The position numbers were made by a program, and so were the translations under genes. Shown piece after piece: positions 1 through 6,216 of a DNA stretch of 8,291 nucleotides (positions within the stretch are counted from its first letter, which is position 1; each line of letters opens with the position of its first letter). This DNA is from an uncultured Bacilli bacterium (GTDB taxonomy: Bacteria > Bacillota_I > Bacilli_A > RF39 > UBA660). The stretch spans positions 1 through 8,291 of the forward strand of contig CANUCD010000043.1 of the NCBI GenBank assembly GCA_947856335.1. Reading direction: 5' to 3'. The notes under the pieces were generated by a model. The model had not been told where the DNA came from and searched no databases. It saw only the letters and a program-made list of their open reading frames with translations.

Positions 1-128
1 CTAACATTTTAATAGCTTTCATTAAATCAATATCTAAATGATATTCACTATCAAGAGCACATTTATTAAGAGAAAACTATGATTTCAAATAAACTTTTCA
101 AATTTTCTCTTCCTTCTATCTTTCTAAC
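1..128 (-). other. Intergenic edge with a possible gene remnant or truncated gene
   Basis: No complete gene can be supported here. On the minus strand, codons continue in frame for 20 triplets after the TGA of the 349-aa gene and end at TAA (66-68). In a different minus frame the sequence is open from a TAG at 77-79 to the window edge. That frame reads like a protein (residues such as ALDSEYHLDIDLMKAIKML) but has no convincing start codon. A purine-rich stretch (AAGGAAGAG) precedes a TTG, which could be a start disrupted by a one-base shift. This could be the 5' end of a next gene, a decayed gene, or chance. Sequence beyond position 1 is needed to decide. Confidence 0.2.
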
Positions 129-1178
129 TCATCTATTTGAACGCAAGTTTTCTCCATATTTGTTCTCCTTCTCATTTTGCACCTTTTGTACGACTTCATC
201 TGGTGTTAGTAAAGTTTTATCTTCTTGTTGCCTCTTCAAATTACGATTATATGATAAAACAAATTGTTGATAACGACTGATCCCAAATTCCTTAATCAAA
301 TTCTTAAGTCTAGCCATATAACTCTTATCATGCAGGCGATAAGAAAGTTCACTTTTCATGGTATCAGCTGCTCCCATTATCTCCAACAATTGTTCCAAAA
401 AACTCTTTGTATAATAGTCTCGAACAATCCAAGCCTTATTTAATTCTTCAGAATCTTGTGTTAATAAATTAAAAAATAATGTTTTCGAAATTCCATATTC
501 TTTCGCAATAGTATGAATATTTTCCTTTTGTTCCTCACTCGTAAAAGATGGCCGAAATCCTCCATCTTTCCTTGATAAACTAAGTACTTCTGGTTGATAC
601 CTACCACTTTGTTCTAATTCTTGATAAATGGCATCTTTTAAACTTCCGGTAAAAGTTTTAATTGTAAAAGGCAGATGATTCAACTGCTCTTTTTCATAAT
701 CAGTAAGATTTAAAAAGGTTTGTTCTTCGATACATAAAATCGCCTCATCGGATAATAAAACATCACCTCGTAAAGCAGTATCCGTAGGAACCAAAGAGGC
801 AACTTGTTTAATATGAGGAGCAAGAGGCTCAATAATACCACACTTTTTATCCGAAAAAATATTATTTCCAAATCCATGTTCATCATCATCTGGACAAATT
901 CCATTTAAAGAAAACAAAACATAGGAATTATAATCTGAAATATAAGGTAAATAAGAAAGAAGAATTTGTTGGTAAGTCCTTTGATAATCTGAATCATCTA
1001 TTTTAGACCAATCAAAAGGAGGGCGAATTTTTAATTCTTGTAGTAAATCACTTATCATGCTTGAAAACTCTTCACCAACACTTTTACATAAATAATAAGA
1101 ATGACTAATCGGTCTAACAACTCCCGAAAAAGGTATTACATTAGTAGCGCGAACAAGAGCAAGATTATGGATATTCAT
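129..1178 (-). CDS. Conserved-looking hypothetical protein (349 aa), coupled to isochorismatase-family hydrolase
   Basis: I do not recognise the family. The protein has no signal peptide or membrane segment and looks cytoplasmic. The N-terminal ~150 residues look globular, with Cys31, Cys95, Cys113 and Cys149 and an acidic PDDDEHGFG loop near 96-104. The C-terminal ~140 residues are helical and charged. Two similar segments stand out: about 222-240 (TIAKEYGISKTLFFNLL) and 291-309 (NLIKEFGISRYQQFVLS). Both share K-E-aromatic-G-I-S-basic, which resembles the turn and recognition helix of a helix-turn-helix, so nucleic acid binding is possible but unproven. The ATG at 1176-1178 overlaps the upstream TGA stop (ATGA), so the gene is almost certainly translationally coupled to the hydrolase and transcribed from its promoter. 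No terminator hairpin is obvious after the TGA stop. Confidence 0.85.
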   Translation of the reverse strand: MNIHNLALVRATNVIPFSGVVRPISHSYYLCKSVGEEFSSMISDLLQELKIRPPFDWSKIDDSDYQRTYQQILLSYLPYISDYNSYVLFSLNGICPDDDEHGFGNNIFSDKKCGIIEPLAPHIKQVASLVPTDTALRGDVLLSDEAILCIEEQTFLNLTDYEKEQLNHLPFTIKTFTGSLKDAIYQELEQSGRYQPEVLSLSRKDGGFRPSFTSEEQKENIHTIAKEYGISKTLFFNLLTQDSEELNKAWIVRDYYTKSFLEQLLEIMGAADTMKSELSYRLHDKSYMARLKNLIKEFGISRYQQFVLSYNRNLKRQQEDKTLLTPDEVVQKVQNEKENKYGENLRSNR

Positions 1179-1660
1179 GATATAACTCTCTTTTCGCCAA
1201 TTAATCTTCTCATAGAAGTAATTGCATGATTATGAGCATCTTCACCAATATGACTCCGGCAAAAATCCTCTAAAACATAAACATCATATTCACCTTCAAA
1301 TAAATCCAAAGCAGTTTTAAAAACACAAGCATCGGTATCAATCCCACATAAATAAATTTGATCAATATGATTTTCTAATAAATAATTTTTAAATTCTAAA
1401 TTATAAGCAGTATAAATACTTTTTTCAAAAACAGGAAAATCTCTCGTATCTAACATCAATTTTTGATCTTCACTTTTTATACATCCCAAATATCCTAATT
1501 CTCTACAAAAAAGTCCATCTAAAGCATTTTTATATTGAGTAAAAGCAACATAATCAAATTGTTTAGAATCAATTAAATCATTAATTTTTTCAATCAAATC
1601 TTCTGTATATTCATTAATAAAATTACTTTGAACATCAATAACTAATAACAAGCGATTCAT
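1175..1660 (-). CDS. Isochorismatase-family cysteine hydrolase (161 aa)
   Basis: Small soluble alpha/beta hydrolase of the isochorismatase/nicotinamidase superfamily. The catalytic triad can be read directly: Asp9 in the N-terminal strand LLLVIDVQ, Lys80 in FEKSIYTAY, and nucleophile Cys112 in CGIDTDACV, the family's G-x-x-T-D-x-C-V signature. At 161 residues it is at the short end for the family. The metal-binding histidines expected after the second strand in true nicotinamidases are absent (the region reads FTQYKNALDGLF), so nicotinamidase is unlikely and the substrate is unknown. The start is supported by GGAGG six to seven bases upstream (about 1667-1671). It is the first gene of a two-gene operon, with the next gene starting inside its stop codon. 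A TTGTCAA direct repeat lies 65 nt upstream of the ATG. Confidence 0.9.
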   Translation of the reverse strand: MNRLLLVIDVQSNFINEYTEDLIEKINDLIDSKQFDYVAFTQYKNALDGLFCRELGYLGCIKSEDQKLMLDTRDFPVFEKSIYTAYNLEFKNYLLENHIDQIYLCGIDTDACVFKTALDLFEGEYDVYVLEDFCRSHIGEDAHNHAITSMRRLIGEKRVIS

Positions 1661-1712
1661 AAGATACCTCCAATTAACACAAGTGTAATATGATCTTTAT
1701 AAAATAACAAGA

Positions 1713-1743
1713 ATATTATTATTTTTTGACAAAAAATTGACAA
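1713..1743 (-). promoter_or_regulatory. Pho-box-like direct repeat and candidate -10 upstream of the hydrolase operon
   Basis: On the minus strand, TTGTCAA-TTTT-TTGTCAA (1726-1743) is a perfect 7-bp direct repeat with an 11-bp period. A TAATAT hexamer (1713-1718) follows seven bases after it. PhoB-type boxes have this architecture, two TGTCA-containing heptamers separated by four AT-rich bases just upstream of a -10. The ATG of the hydrolase gene is 65 nt downstream. The same element occurs at 2724-2741. Binding by an OmpR/PhoB-family regulator is inference; the repeat itself is seen. Confidence 0.5.
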
Positions 1744-1745
1744 AG

Positions 1746-1765
1746 AAAAAAGAGGTACTTCCTCT
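1746..1765 (-). terminator. Rho-independent terminator of the helical-protein operon
   Basis: Minus-strand hairpin AGAGG-AAGTA-CCTCT (five-pair stem, five-base loop) followed by a run of T. The stem begins within the TAG stop of the 90-aa gene. The stem is short, so termination may be partial, but the position between two operons fits. Confidence 0.6.
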
Positions 1766-2036
1766 AATTTAAAGCTTGATTAAGTGTTCGACCAATTAAA
1801 TCTTCTAAACTAATAAGATATGCAAATACTGCTTCTAGATAATCTTCTTCACTTACATCCTCTTGATTTAAATCAATCATTTCCCGGTTAAGTAAAGCCG
1901 GTTGAGGATCATTTAACTCTTTCGCAATCACTTCTAAAGTAGCAATTAACTCTTTTAATTTATTAACTATTTCTTCTCTCTTATCCTCAACGTTTAAATT
2001 AACAAACTCGTTTATATAATGATTATATTCTTCCAT
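1764..2036 (-). CDS. Small acidic helical hypothetical protein (90 aa)
   Basis: Unrecognised small cytoplasmic protein, predicted almost entirely helical and acidic. A first Glu/Lys-rich helix region (about 17-43) is separated by an N-D-P-Q-P break from a second region (about 53-88) rich in Asp, Glu and Leu. There are no cysteines, membrane segments or signal peptide. Its ATG overlaps the stop of the upstream gene by one base (TAATG), so translation is coupled and the two proteins may act together, for example as subunits of one complex. The gene ends inside a terminator stem. A helical-bundle partner or adaptor is plausible; no enzyme motif is visible. Confidence 0.8.
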   Translation of the reverse strand: MEEYNHYINEFVNLNVEDKREEIVNKLKELIATLEVIAKELNDPQPALLNREMIDLNQEDVSEEDYLEAVFAYLISLEDLIGRTLNQALN

Positions 2037-2659
2037 TAACGCGCCTTTCCTTCTTCTTGATATAAAGCATCAATATCATAAGCTGTAATATTAGCATTTT
2101 CTTCTAGTTTATTCCATTCAGGTAAAGTTTGTCCTTGAACTTTTAATTTTAGTTTCTGTATAGAACTTAGTTGTTCATATCTTTTTTTAGCCTCTAAATA
2201 AGCCTGTTTCTTTCTTTTGGCATCCACAATAATTTCTTGAGGATTGAGTCTTTTTAAATCTGCTAAAGCAGAAGATAAAGTGGCTTTGGTATTGAGTGCT
2301 ACAGTATAATCATGTCTGTCTTTTTCATTAGGATTTTCTTCATATTTTTTGATTACTTCATCAGCTTTTCTCATCTTTCGTTCCAATTCAATCACTTTTC
2401 GGTAATGTGCTTGCATTACTTTTTCTTCATTCACAGTCATATTGTGTACATTAAAGTCTTTCCTAGCTTCTTCTTGAACTTGTTTTTCTTCTTGCTTTTG
2501 TACATCATATTTTTCTTTAATTGCTTCTTCTTCTTTAATACAGGCTTGTATTCCTGCTTCTAGTTGTGCTCTACCTTCTTCATTTGTATAACTATGATTT
2601 TCTAAAGCACTCATCATAGCGTGTTTCTTTTGCCTTACTGCTTCTAGTTCTTGATTCAT
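2036..2659 (-). CDS. Charged coiled-coil-like hypothetical protein (207 aa)
   Basis: Unrecognised, highly charged helical protein. Residues about 1-20, 28-66, 78-107 and 145-175 are Lys/Glu/Gln-rich with heptad-like spacing, suggesting coiled coils. The C-terminal ~30 residues (around LPEWNKLEENANITAYDIDAL) look more globular. There is no signal peptide, membrane helix or catalytic motif. An upstream in-frame GTG at 2666-2668 would add three residues, but it overlaps the ribosome binding site AAGGTGG. I therefore use the ATG at 2657-2659, five to seven bases downstream of that site. It is the first gene of an operon with the 90-aa protein. A Pho-box-like direct repeat lies 64 nt upstream of the ATG. 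A structural or scaffold role is possible but not shown. Confidence 0.82.
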   Translation of the reverse strand: MNQELEAVRQKKHAMMSALENHSYTNEEGRAQLEAGIQACIKEEEAIKEKYDVQKQEEKQVQEEARKDFNVHNMTVNEEKVMQAHYRKVIELERKMRKADEVIKKYEENPNEKDRHDYTVALNTKATLSSALADLKRLNPQEIIVDAKRKKQAYLEAKKRYEQLSSIQKLKLKVQGQTLPEWNKLEENANITAYDIDALYQEEGKAR

Positions 2660-2709
2660 ATAAACCACCTTCTATTATAAAAATACTATAAAGCGAAAGA
2701 AAACACAAT

Positions 2710-2741
2710 AAATTACTTAAAACTTGACAAACATTTGACAA
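2710..2741 (-). promoter_or_regulatory. Pho-box-like direct repeat and candidate -10 upstream of the helical-protein operon
   Basis: On the minus strand, TTGTCAA-ATGT-TTGTCAA (2724-2741) repeats the architecture found at 1726-1743, with identical heptamers and four-base spacing. A TAATTT (2710-2715) follows eight bases downstream as a possible -10. The distance to the start codon (64 nt) nearly equals that of the other site (65 nt). The element also lies about 31 bases upstream of the -35 of the divergent transporter promoter, so it could affect both directions. Confidence 0.5.
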
Positions 2742-2772
2742 ATTATTTTTTTAAAATCAAATAGAGATTTAA

Positions 2773-2801
2773 TTGACTAACTTTCATAAATTTCATATAA
2801 T
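2773..2801 (+). promoter_or_regulatory. Sigma-A promoter of the ABC transporter gene
   Basis: TTGACT (2773-2778), a 17-base spacer and TATAAT (2796-2801): five of six and six of six matches to consensus at ideal spacing. Transcription should begin near 2808, leaving a leader of about 25 bases before the ATG at 2833. This places the in-frame TTG at 2773 inside the -35 and excludes it as a start codon. Confidence 0.85.
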
Positions 2802-2818
2802 CATAATGTATCTAAAAA

Positions 2819-2826
2819 AGAAAGGA
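2819..2826 (+). promoter_or_regulatory. Ribosome binding site deciding the transporter start
   Basis: AGAAAGGA lies six bases before the ATG at 2833-2835. Upstream in-frame candidates (TTG 2773, ATG 2806) fall in the promoter or at the transcription start and have no such site. Confidence 0.7.
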
Positions 2827-2832
2827 ATAAAT

Positions 2833-5382
2833 ATGTTAGAACTAAAAAAGATAACTAAAACATACCTAAGTGGTACAAATAGTGTGAGTGCCTTAAAAGG
2901 AATAAATTTAAGATTTAGAGAAACTGAGTTTGTAAGTATTTTAGGTCCATCAGGGTGTGGTAAAACAACACTTCTAAATATTATAGGTGGTTTAGATAAA
3001 TATACAACAGGTGATTTAATCATCAATGGTAAATCTACAAAAGACTTTAAAGATAGAGATTGGGATACTTATCGTAATCATAGTATCGGTTTTGTCTTCC
3101 AAAACTATAACTTAATTCCTCATCAAACTGTACTAGCAAATGTAGAATTAGCTCTAACTCTAGCTGGTATAAATAAAAAAGAACGTAGAAAAAGAGCAAT
3201 AGAAGCTCTAAAAAATGTTGGCTTAGAAGACCAAATCAACAAGAAACCAAACCAAATGAGTGGAGGACAAATGCAGAGGGTCGCCATCGCAAGAGCCTTA
3301 GTTGGAAACCCTGATATCTTACTTGCTGATGAACCAACAGGTGCTCTAGATACTAAAACAAGTATTCAAATCATGGAGTTATTAAAAGAAATAGCCAAAA
3401 CAAAACTTGTTATCATGGTAACCCATAATCCTGATTTAGCCGAAAAATATTCAACAAGAATTATTAAACTATTAGATGGACAAGTAATAGATGATACCAA
3501 ACCATACGAAAAAAAGGAAAATGCAGAAAAGAAAGTGAAAACTGGCAAAACAAATATGTCTTTTCTAACAGCCCTATCATTAAGTTTAAATAATTTATTA
3601 ACTAAAAAAGGAAGAACAATACTTACAGCTTTCGCTGGTTCTATAGGTATTATTGGTATTGCTCTAATATTATCGCTATCAAGTGGTATGCAAAACTACA
3701 TCAATAAAGTAGAAGAAGATACTTTATCTAGTTATCCTATTACTTTGCAAGAAACAACTCTAGATACAGGCGAATTATTAAATGCTGCCATGGATAATAA
3801 TGAATCTTACGAAAACAAAAATGATAACCTTATTCATTCAATGAATATTACTAATGATATGCTTCATATTCTAAGTAGTGGTGCTAAAAATAATAATCTA
3901 GAAGCTTTTAAAAGTTATATTGATGAAAATCAAGAAAAATTTAATACATATATAAACGCTATACAGTATTCTTATAATTTAGACTTAAATATTTATAAAG
4001 AAAATGAAGATGGTTATACACAAGTAAATCCCGATGAAATATTAAAGAAAATGGGAATGGACACTATGAATGAAATGAGTAGTATGTTCTCAGGTGGCTT
4101 AAGTACATATAGTGCTTTTAATGAAATGCTAGATAATAAAGATTTAATGCTTAGTCAATATGACATATTAAAAGGACATTTACCTGAGGCATTAAACGAA
4201 GTTGTATTAGTTGTAAATAAAGACAATTATATTAGTGATTATACTCTTTATTCTATCGGTTTATTAGATAGTGATGAGCTAGTAGAAAACTATCAAGCTA
4301 TGTTAAAAGGGGAAGAAGTAAAAAGCATAGAAGAAATTACTTATACATACGACGAACTATTAAACACTAAATTCAAAGTATTACTAAATACCGACTACTA
4401 TCAAAAAGAAAATAATTTATGGATAGATAAGAAAAATGATGAAGTATATATGAATCAAAAATTAAATGATGCTTTAGAACTAAAAGTAGTAGGTATTATA
4501 AAACCAAAAGAAGAGACTGTCTCAACTAATAATTATGGCGAAATATTATATACTAAAGAATTAACTGAGTATGTTATTAACATGATTAGCAAATCAAATA
4601 TTACCATAGAACAAATTGCAAATGAAAACATCAATGTCTTTACAGGTAAAGAGTTTAGTAAAGAAGAATTTAATATTGAAAATTTAAGTCCAGAAGAACA
4701 AGCTTACTTAAATAGTTTATCTCAAGCCGAATTAGCCGAAGTATTAAAAAACTATCAAGAAAATGCTAGTGCAACTTATGAGACAAACTTAGAAAAACTA
4801 GGAATAGTTAATCTTGATAAACCAAGTACTATCAACATTTATGCTAAAGATTTTGATTCTAAAACAGCTTTAAATAACATAATTAGTGATTATAATAAAG
4901 AATCAATTGAAACTAATAAAATAAGTTACACGGATGTAATAGAAGTTATGATGAGTGGTGTATCAAGTATTATCGATATTATTAGTACAGTCTTAATGGG
5001 ATTTGTTAGTATCTCTTTAGTTGTATCATCAATAATGATTGGTATTATAACTTATATTTCTGTTTTAGAAAGAACTAAAGAAATAGGTATATTAAGAAGT
5101 ATTGGAGCATCAAAAAAAGATATATCAAGAGTATTTAATGCTGAAACACTTATAATTGGTGCAAGTGCTGGATTATTAGGTATCTTAATAACTATTCTTC
5201 TAAATATTCCTATCAATTTAATTATATCTAACTTAACAGGTGTTAAAACTATTGCTCATCTACCTGTAATAGGAGCAATTATACTTGTTATAATAAGTAT
5301 TTTACTAACTGTTATTGCTGGTTTAATACCTGCTAAAATGGCAAGTAAAAAAGACCCAGTAGAAGCTCTTAGAACTGAATAA
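2833..5382 (+). CDS. ABC transporter, fused ATPase and MacB/FtsX-type permease (849 aa)
   Basis: Membrane ABC protein with both domains in one chain. The N-terminal ATPase (about 1-222) has Walker A GPSGCGKT (38-45), Q-loop Gln90, signature MSGGQMQR (142-149), Walker B ILLADE ending at Glu167, the D-loop ALDT and switch His198. It closely resembles the MacB/LolD/FtsE subfamily. A charged linker leads to TM1 (about 263-284), a large extracytoplasmic domain (about 285-712), then three C-terminal membrane helices (about 720-743, 771-798, 810-835). The FtsX-type motif ERTKEIGILRSIGAS follows TM2. This is MacB topology: such proteins usually couple ATP hydrolysis to movements of the outer domain, exporting peptides or lipoproteins, or regulating cell-wall enzymes. 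No periplasmic adaptor, sensor kinase or substrate gene is adjacent, so the substrate is unknown. It has its own promoter and terminator and is probably monocistronic. The ATG at 2833 is chosen from its ribosome binding site and promoter. Confidence 0.93.
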   Translation: MLELKKITKTYLSGTNSVSALKGINLRFRETEFVSILGPSGCGKTTLLNIIGGLDKYTTGDLIINGKSTKDFKDRDWDTYRNHSIGFVFQNYNLIPHQTVLANVELALTLAGINKKERRKRAIEALKNVGLEDQINKKPNQMSGGQMQRVAIARALVGNPDILLADEPTGALDTKTSIQIMELLKEIAKTKLVIMVTHNPDLAEKYSTRIIKLLDGQVIDDTKPYEKKENAEKKVKTGKTNMSFLTALSLSLNNLLTKKGRTILTAFAGSIGIIGIALILSLSSGMQNYINKVEEDTLSSYPITLQETTLDTGELLNAAMDNNESYENKNDNLIHSMNITNDMLHILSSGAKNNNLEAFKSYIDENQEKFNTYINAIQYSYNLDLNIYKENEDGYTQVNPDEILKKMGMDTMNEMSSMFSGGLSTYSAFNEMLDNKDLMLSQYDILKGHLPEALNEVVLVVNKDNYISDYTLYSIGLLDSDELVENYQAMLKGEEVKSIEEITYTYDELLNTKFKVLLNTDYYQKENNLWIDKKNDEVYMNQKLNDALELKVVGIIKPKEETVSTNNYGEILYTKELTEYVINMISKSNITIEQIANENINVFTGKEFSKEEFNIENLSPEEQAYLNSLSQAELAEVLKNYQENASATYETNLEKLGIVNLDKPSTINIYAKDFDSKTALNNIISDYNKESIETNKISYTDVIEVMMSGVSSIIDIISTVLMGFVSISLVVSSIMIGIITYISVLERTKEIGILRSIGASKKDISRVFNAETLIIGASAGLLGILITILLNIPINLIISNLTGVKTIAHLPVIGAIILVIISILLTVIAGLIPAKMASKKDPVEALRTE

Positions 5383-5411
5383 AGAACGAATTTACTCGTT
5401 CTTTATTTTTT
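5380..5411 (+). terminator. Strong rho-independent terminator between convergent genes
   Basis: Ten-base-pair stem TAAAGAACGA / TCGTTCTTTA (5380-5389 with 5396-5405), loop ATTTAC, then TTTTTTC. The transporter's TAA stop forms the base of the stem. The stop of the convergent minus-strand gene (5392-5394) lies in the loop. The T-run on the minus strand is interrupted, so termination in that direction is probably weaker. Confidence 0.88.
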
Positions 5412-5757
5412 CTTTATCATATCCTCTTGTAGTATATTCTTGACAAGTAATATATGCTTCATAATAAAACTCACCATCACTTCGAATAATAATATACCCA
5501 TTACATACATCATCATTTACTTTAACTTCACTAATATAATCTAATTCTTGTAACAGACTTAATGGCACAATTATTTCTTCTTCATCTACTAGTAGCTTAT
5601 CATGTGCATATTTATCAGCAACTTCTTCTAAATCTTTTTCTAATAGCTTATACTTTTCATACTTATTTTCTAGTATAAAACCCATAACTGTTAATAAAAC
5701 AATAATAACTAACACAATTATAGCCCAAATAATAAATAATATCTTTCTTTTTTTCAT
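5392..5757 (-). CDS. Single-pass membrane protein, paralogue of its upstream neighbour (121 aa)
   Basis: Unrecognised family. A short basic start (MKKRK) is followed by one membrane helix (about 7-29), then a charged coiled segment (30-60) and a C-terminal domain outside the membrane. Cys85 and Cys105 frame a motif C-N-G-Y ... D-G ... Y-I-T-C ... Y-T-T-R-G-Y, matching the upstream gene's C-terminus. The two cysteines could form a disulfide outside the cell. The ATG at 5757 overlaps the upstream TGA by one base (TGATG) and has GGAG six bases before it, so I prefer it. An ATG at 5767-5769 would add four residues. It is probably made from the same transcript as its neighbour. Unlike that neighbour it lacks a prepilin-like glycine/Glu+5 signal. 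Confidence 0.8.
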   Translation of the reverse strand: MKKRKILFIIWAIIVLVIIVLLTVMGFILENKYEKYKLLEKDLEEVADKYAHDKLLVDEEEIIVPLSLLQELDYISEVKVNDDVCNGYIIIRSDGEFYYEAYITCQEYTTRGYDKEKIKNE

Positions 5758-6152
5758 CAGCTTCTCCATTCTTCATACCCTTCTGTTACATAACTAGGAC
5801 ACTTAATATAACTATTTAACTTAATAGTCCCATCATCATTTATCGCTTTAACATAACCACTACATACATTTCCCTCTTTATCTTCTAAATGAACATCTAA
5901 ATCATATAAACGTAAAACATTTCTTGTAATAGTTATTTCCCCACTAAATTCTCCATCATAATAATCATCTATATATACCTGTGCCCTTTCTTTTAAATCA
6001 CTTTCTAAATCTCTATAATAATTGCGTGACATATCTTTATCCATCTCTTTATAAAAAGACATAATATAAAAAATAGCAACAAATAAAAACAATATCAAAA
6101 TACCTGAAAGGAGCAACATTTCTCTAAGTCCCCATCCATTTTTATTAAGCAT
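5757..6152 (-). CDS. Prepilin-like membrane-anchored protein (131 aa)
   Basis: The N-terminus reads MLNKNG|WGLREMLLLSG followed by a hydrophobic helix to about residue 31. This fits the type IV prepilin rule: a short basic leader ending in Gly6, a hydrophobic +1, Glu at +5 (Glu11) and a long hydrophobic stretch. It may therefore be a pilin-like or pseudopilin protein cleaved by a prepilin peptidase, though no pilus machinery is present here. The body is charged. The C-terminal domain holds Cys97 and Cys118 in C-S-G-Y ... D-G ... Y-I-K-C ... Y-V-T-E-G-Y, shared with the next gene. The ATG at 6152 is preceded by GGGAGGAAGAAGT. An in-frame ATG at 6165-6167 lacks a binding site and overlaps this one, so it is rejected. 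It overlaps the next gene by one base. Confidence 0.78.
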   Translation of the reverse strand: MLNKNGWGLREMLLLSGILILFLFVAIFYIMSFYKEMDKDMSRNYYRDLESDLKERAQVYIDDYYDGEFSGEITITRNVLRLYDLDVHLEDKEGNVCSGYVKAINDDGTIKLNSYIKCPSYVTEGYEEWRS

Positions 6153-6159
6153 ACTTCTT

Positions 6160-6164
6160 CCTCC
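6160..6164 (-). promoter_or_regulatory. Ribosome binding site deciding the prepilin-like gene's start
   Basis: GGAGG on the minus strand, seven bases upstream of the ATG at 6150-6152. It selects this ATG over the upstream in-frame ATG at 6165-6167. Confidence 0.75.
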
Positions 6165-6173
6165 CATAAACCC

Positions 6174-6182
6174 ATTATATCA
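6174..6182 (-). promoter_or_regulatory. Extended -10 promoter of the prepilin-like operon
   Basis: The minus strand reads TGATATAAT: a perfect -10 with a TG one base upstream. The -35 at 17-base spacing (TTCTTT) is poor, as is common with an extended -10. It lies just after the preceding gene's terminator, so the two-gene unit has its own promoter. Confidence 0.6.
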
Positions 6183-6190
6183 CAAAGAAT

Positions 6191-6216
6191 AAAAAAAAAG
6201 AACTACTCAGTTCTTT
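6191..6216 (-). terminator. Rho-independent terminator of the 88-aa gene
   Basis: Minus-strand hairpin AAAGAACT-GAGT-AGTTCTTT (eight-pair stem, tetraloop), then a long T-run. The stem encodes the last codons and the loop/stem junction contains the TAG stop (6203-6205). Confidence 0.85.

Noticed and set aside
79..270. Plus-strand 63-codon open frame
   Set aside because: Antisense to the 349-aa gene, low-complexity Phe/Ser/Cys composition, no ribosome binding site.
129..1660. Mycoplasma-type code with TGA as tryptophan
   Set aside because: TGA ends several genes at tight ATGA/TGATG overlaps and tryptophans are encoded by TGG.
1726..1742. TTGACA hexamers as plus-strand -35 promoter elements
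   Set aside because: No -10 at proper spacing and no plus-strand gene follows at this site; the minus-strand repeat reading explains both copies better.
2312..2563. Plus-strand Phe-rich open frame of 83 codons
   Set aside because: Reverse-strand shadow of the Lys/Glu-rich coiled-coil gene; AAA/GAA codons read backwards as TTT/TTC.
2833..5382. Bce-type antimicrobial peptide detoxification transporter
   Set aside because: The permease has one plus three membrane helices fused to the ATPase (MacB topology), not a separate ten-helix BceB, and no kinase-regulator pair adjoins it.
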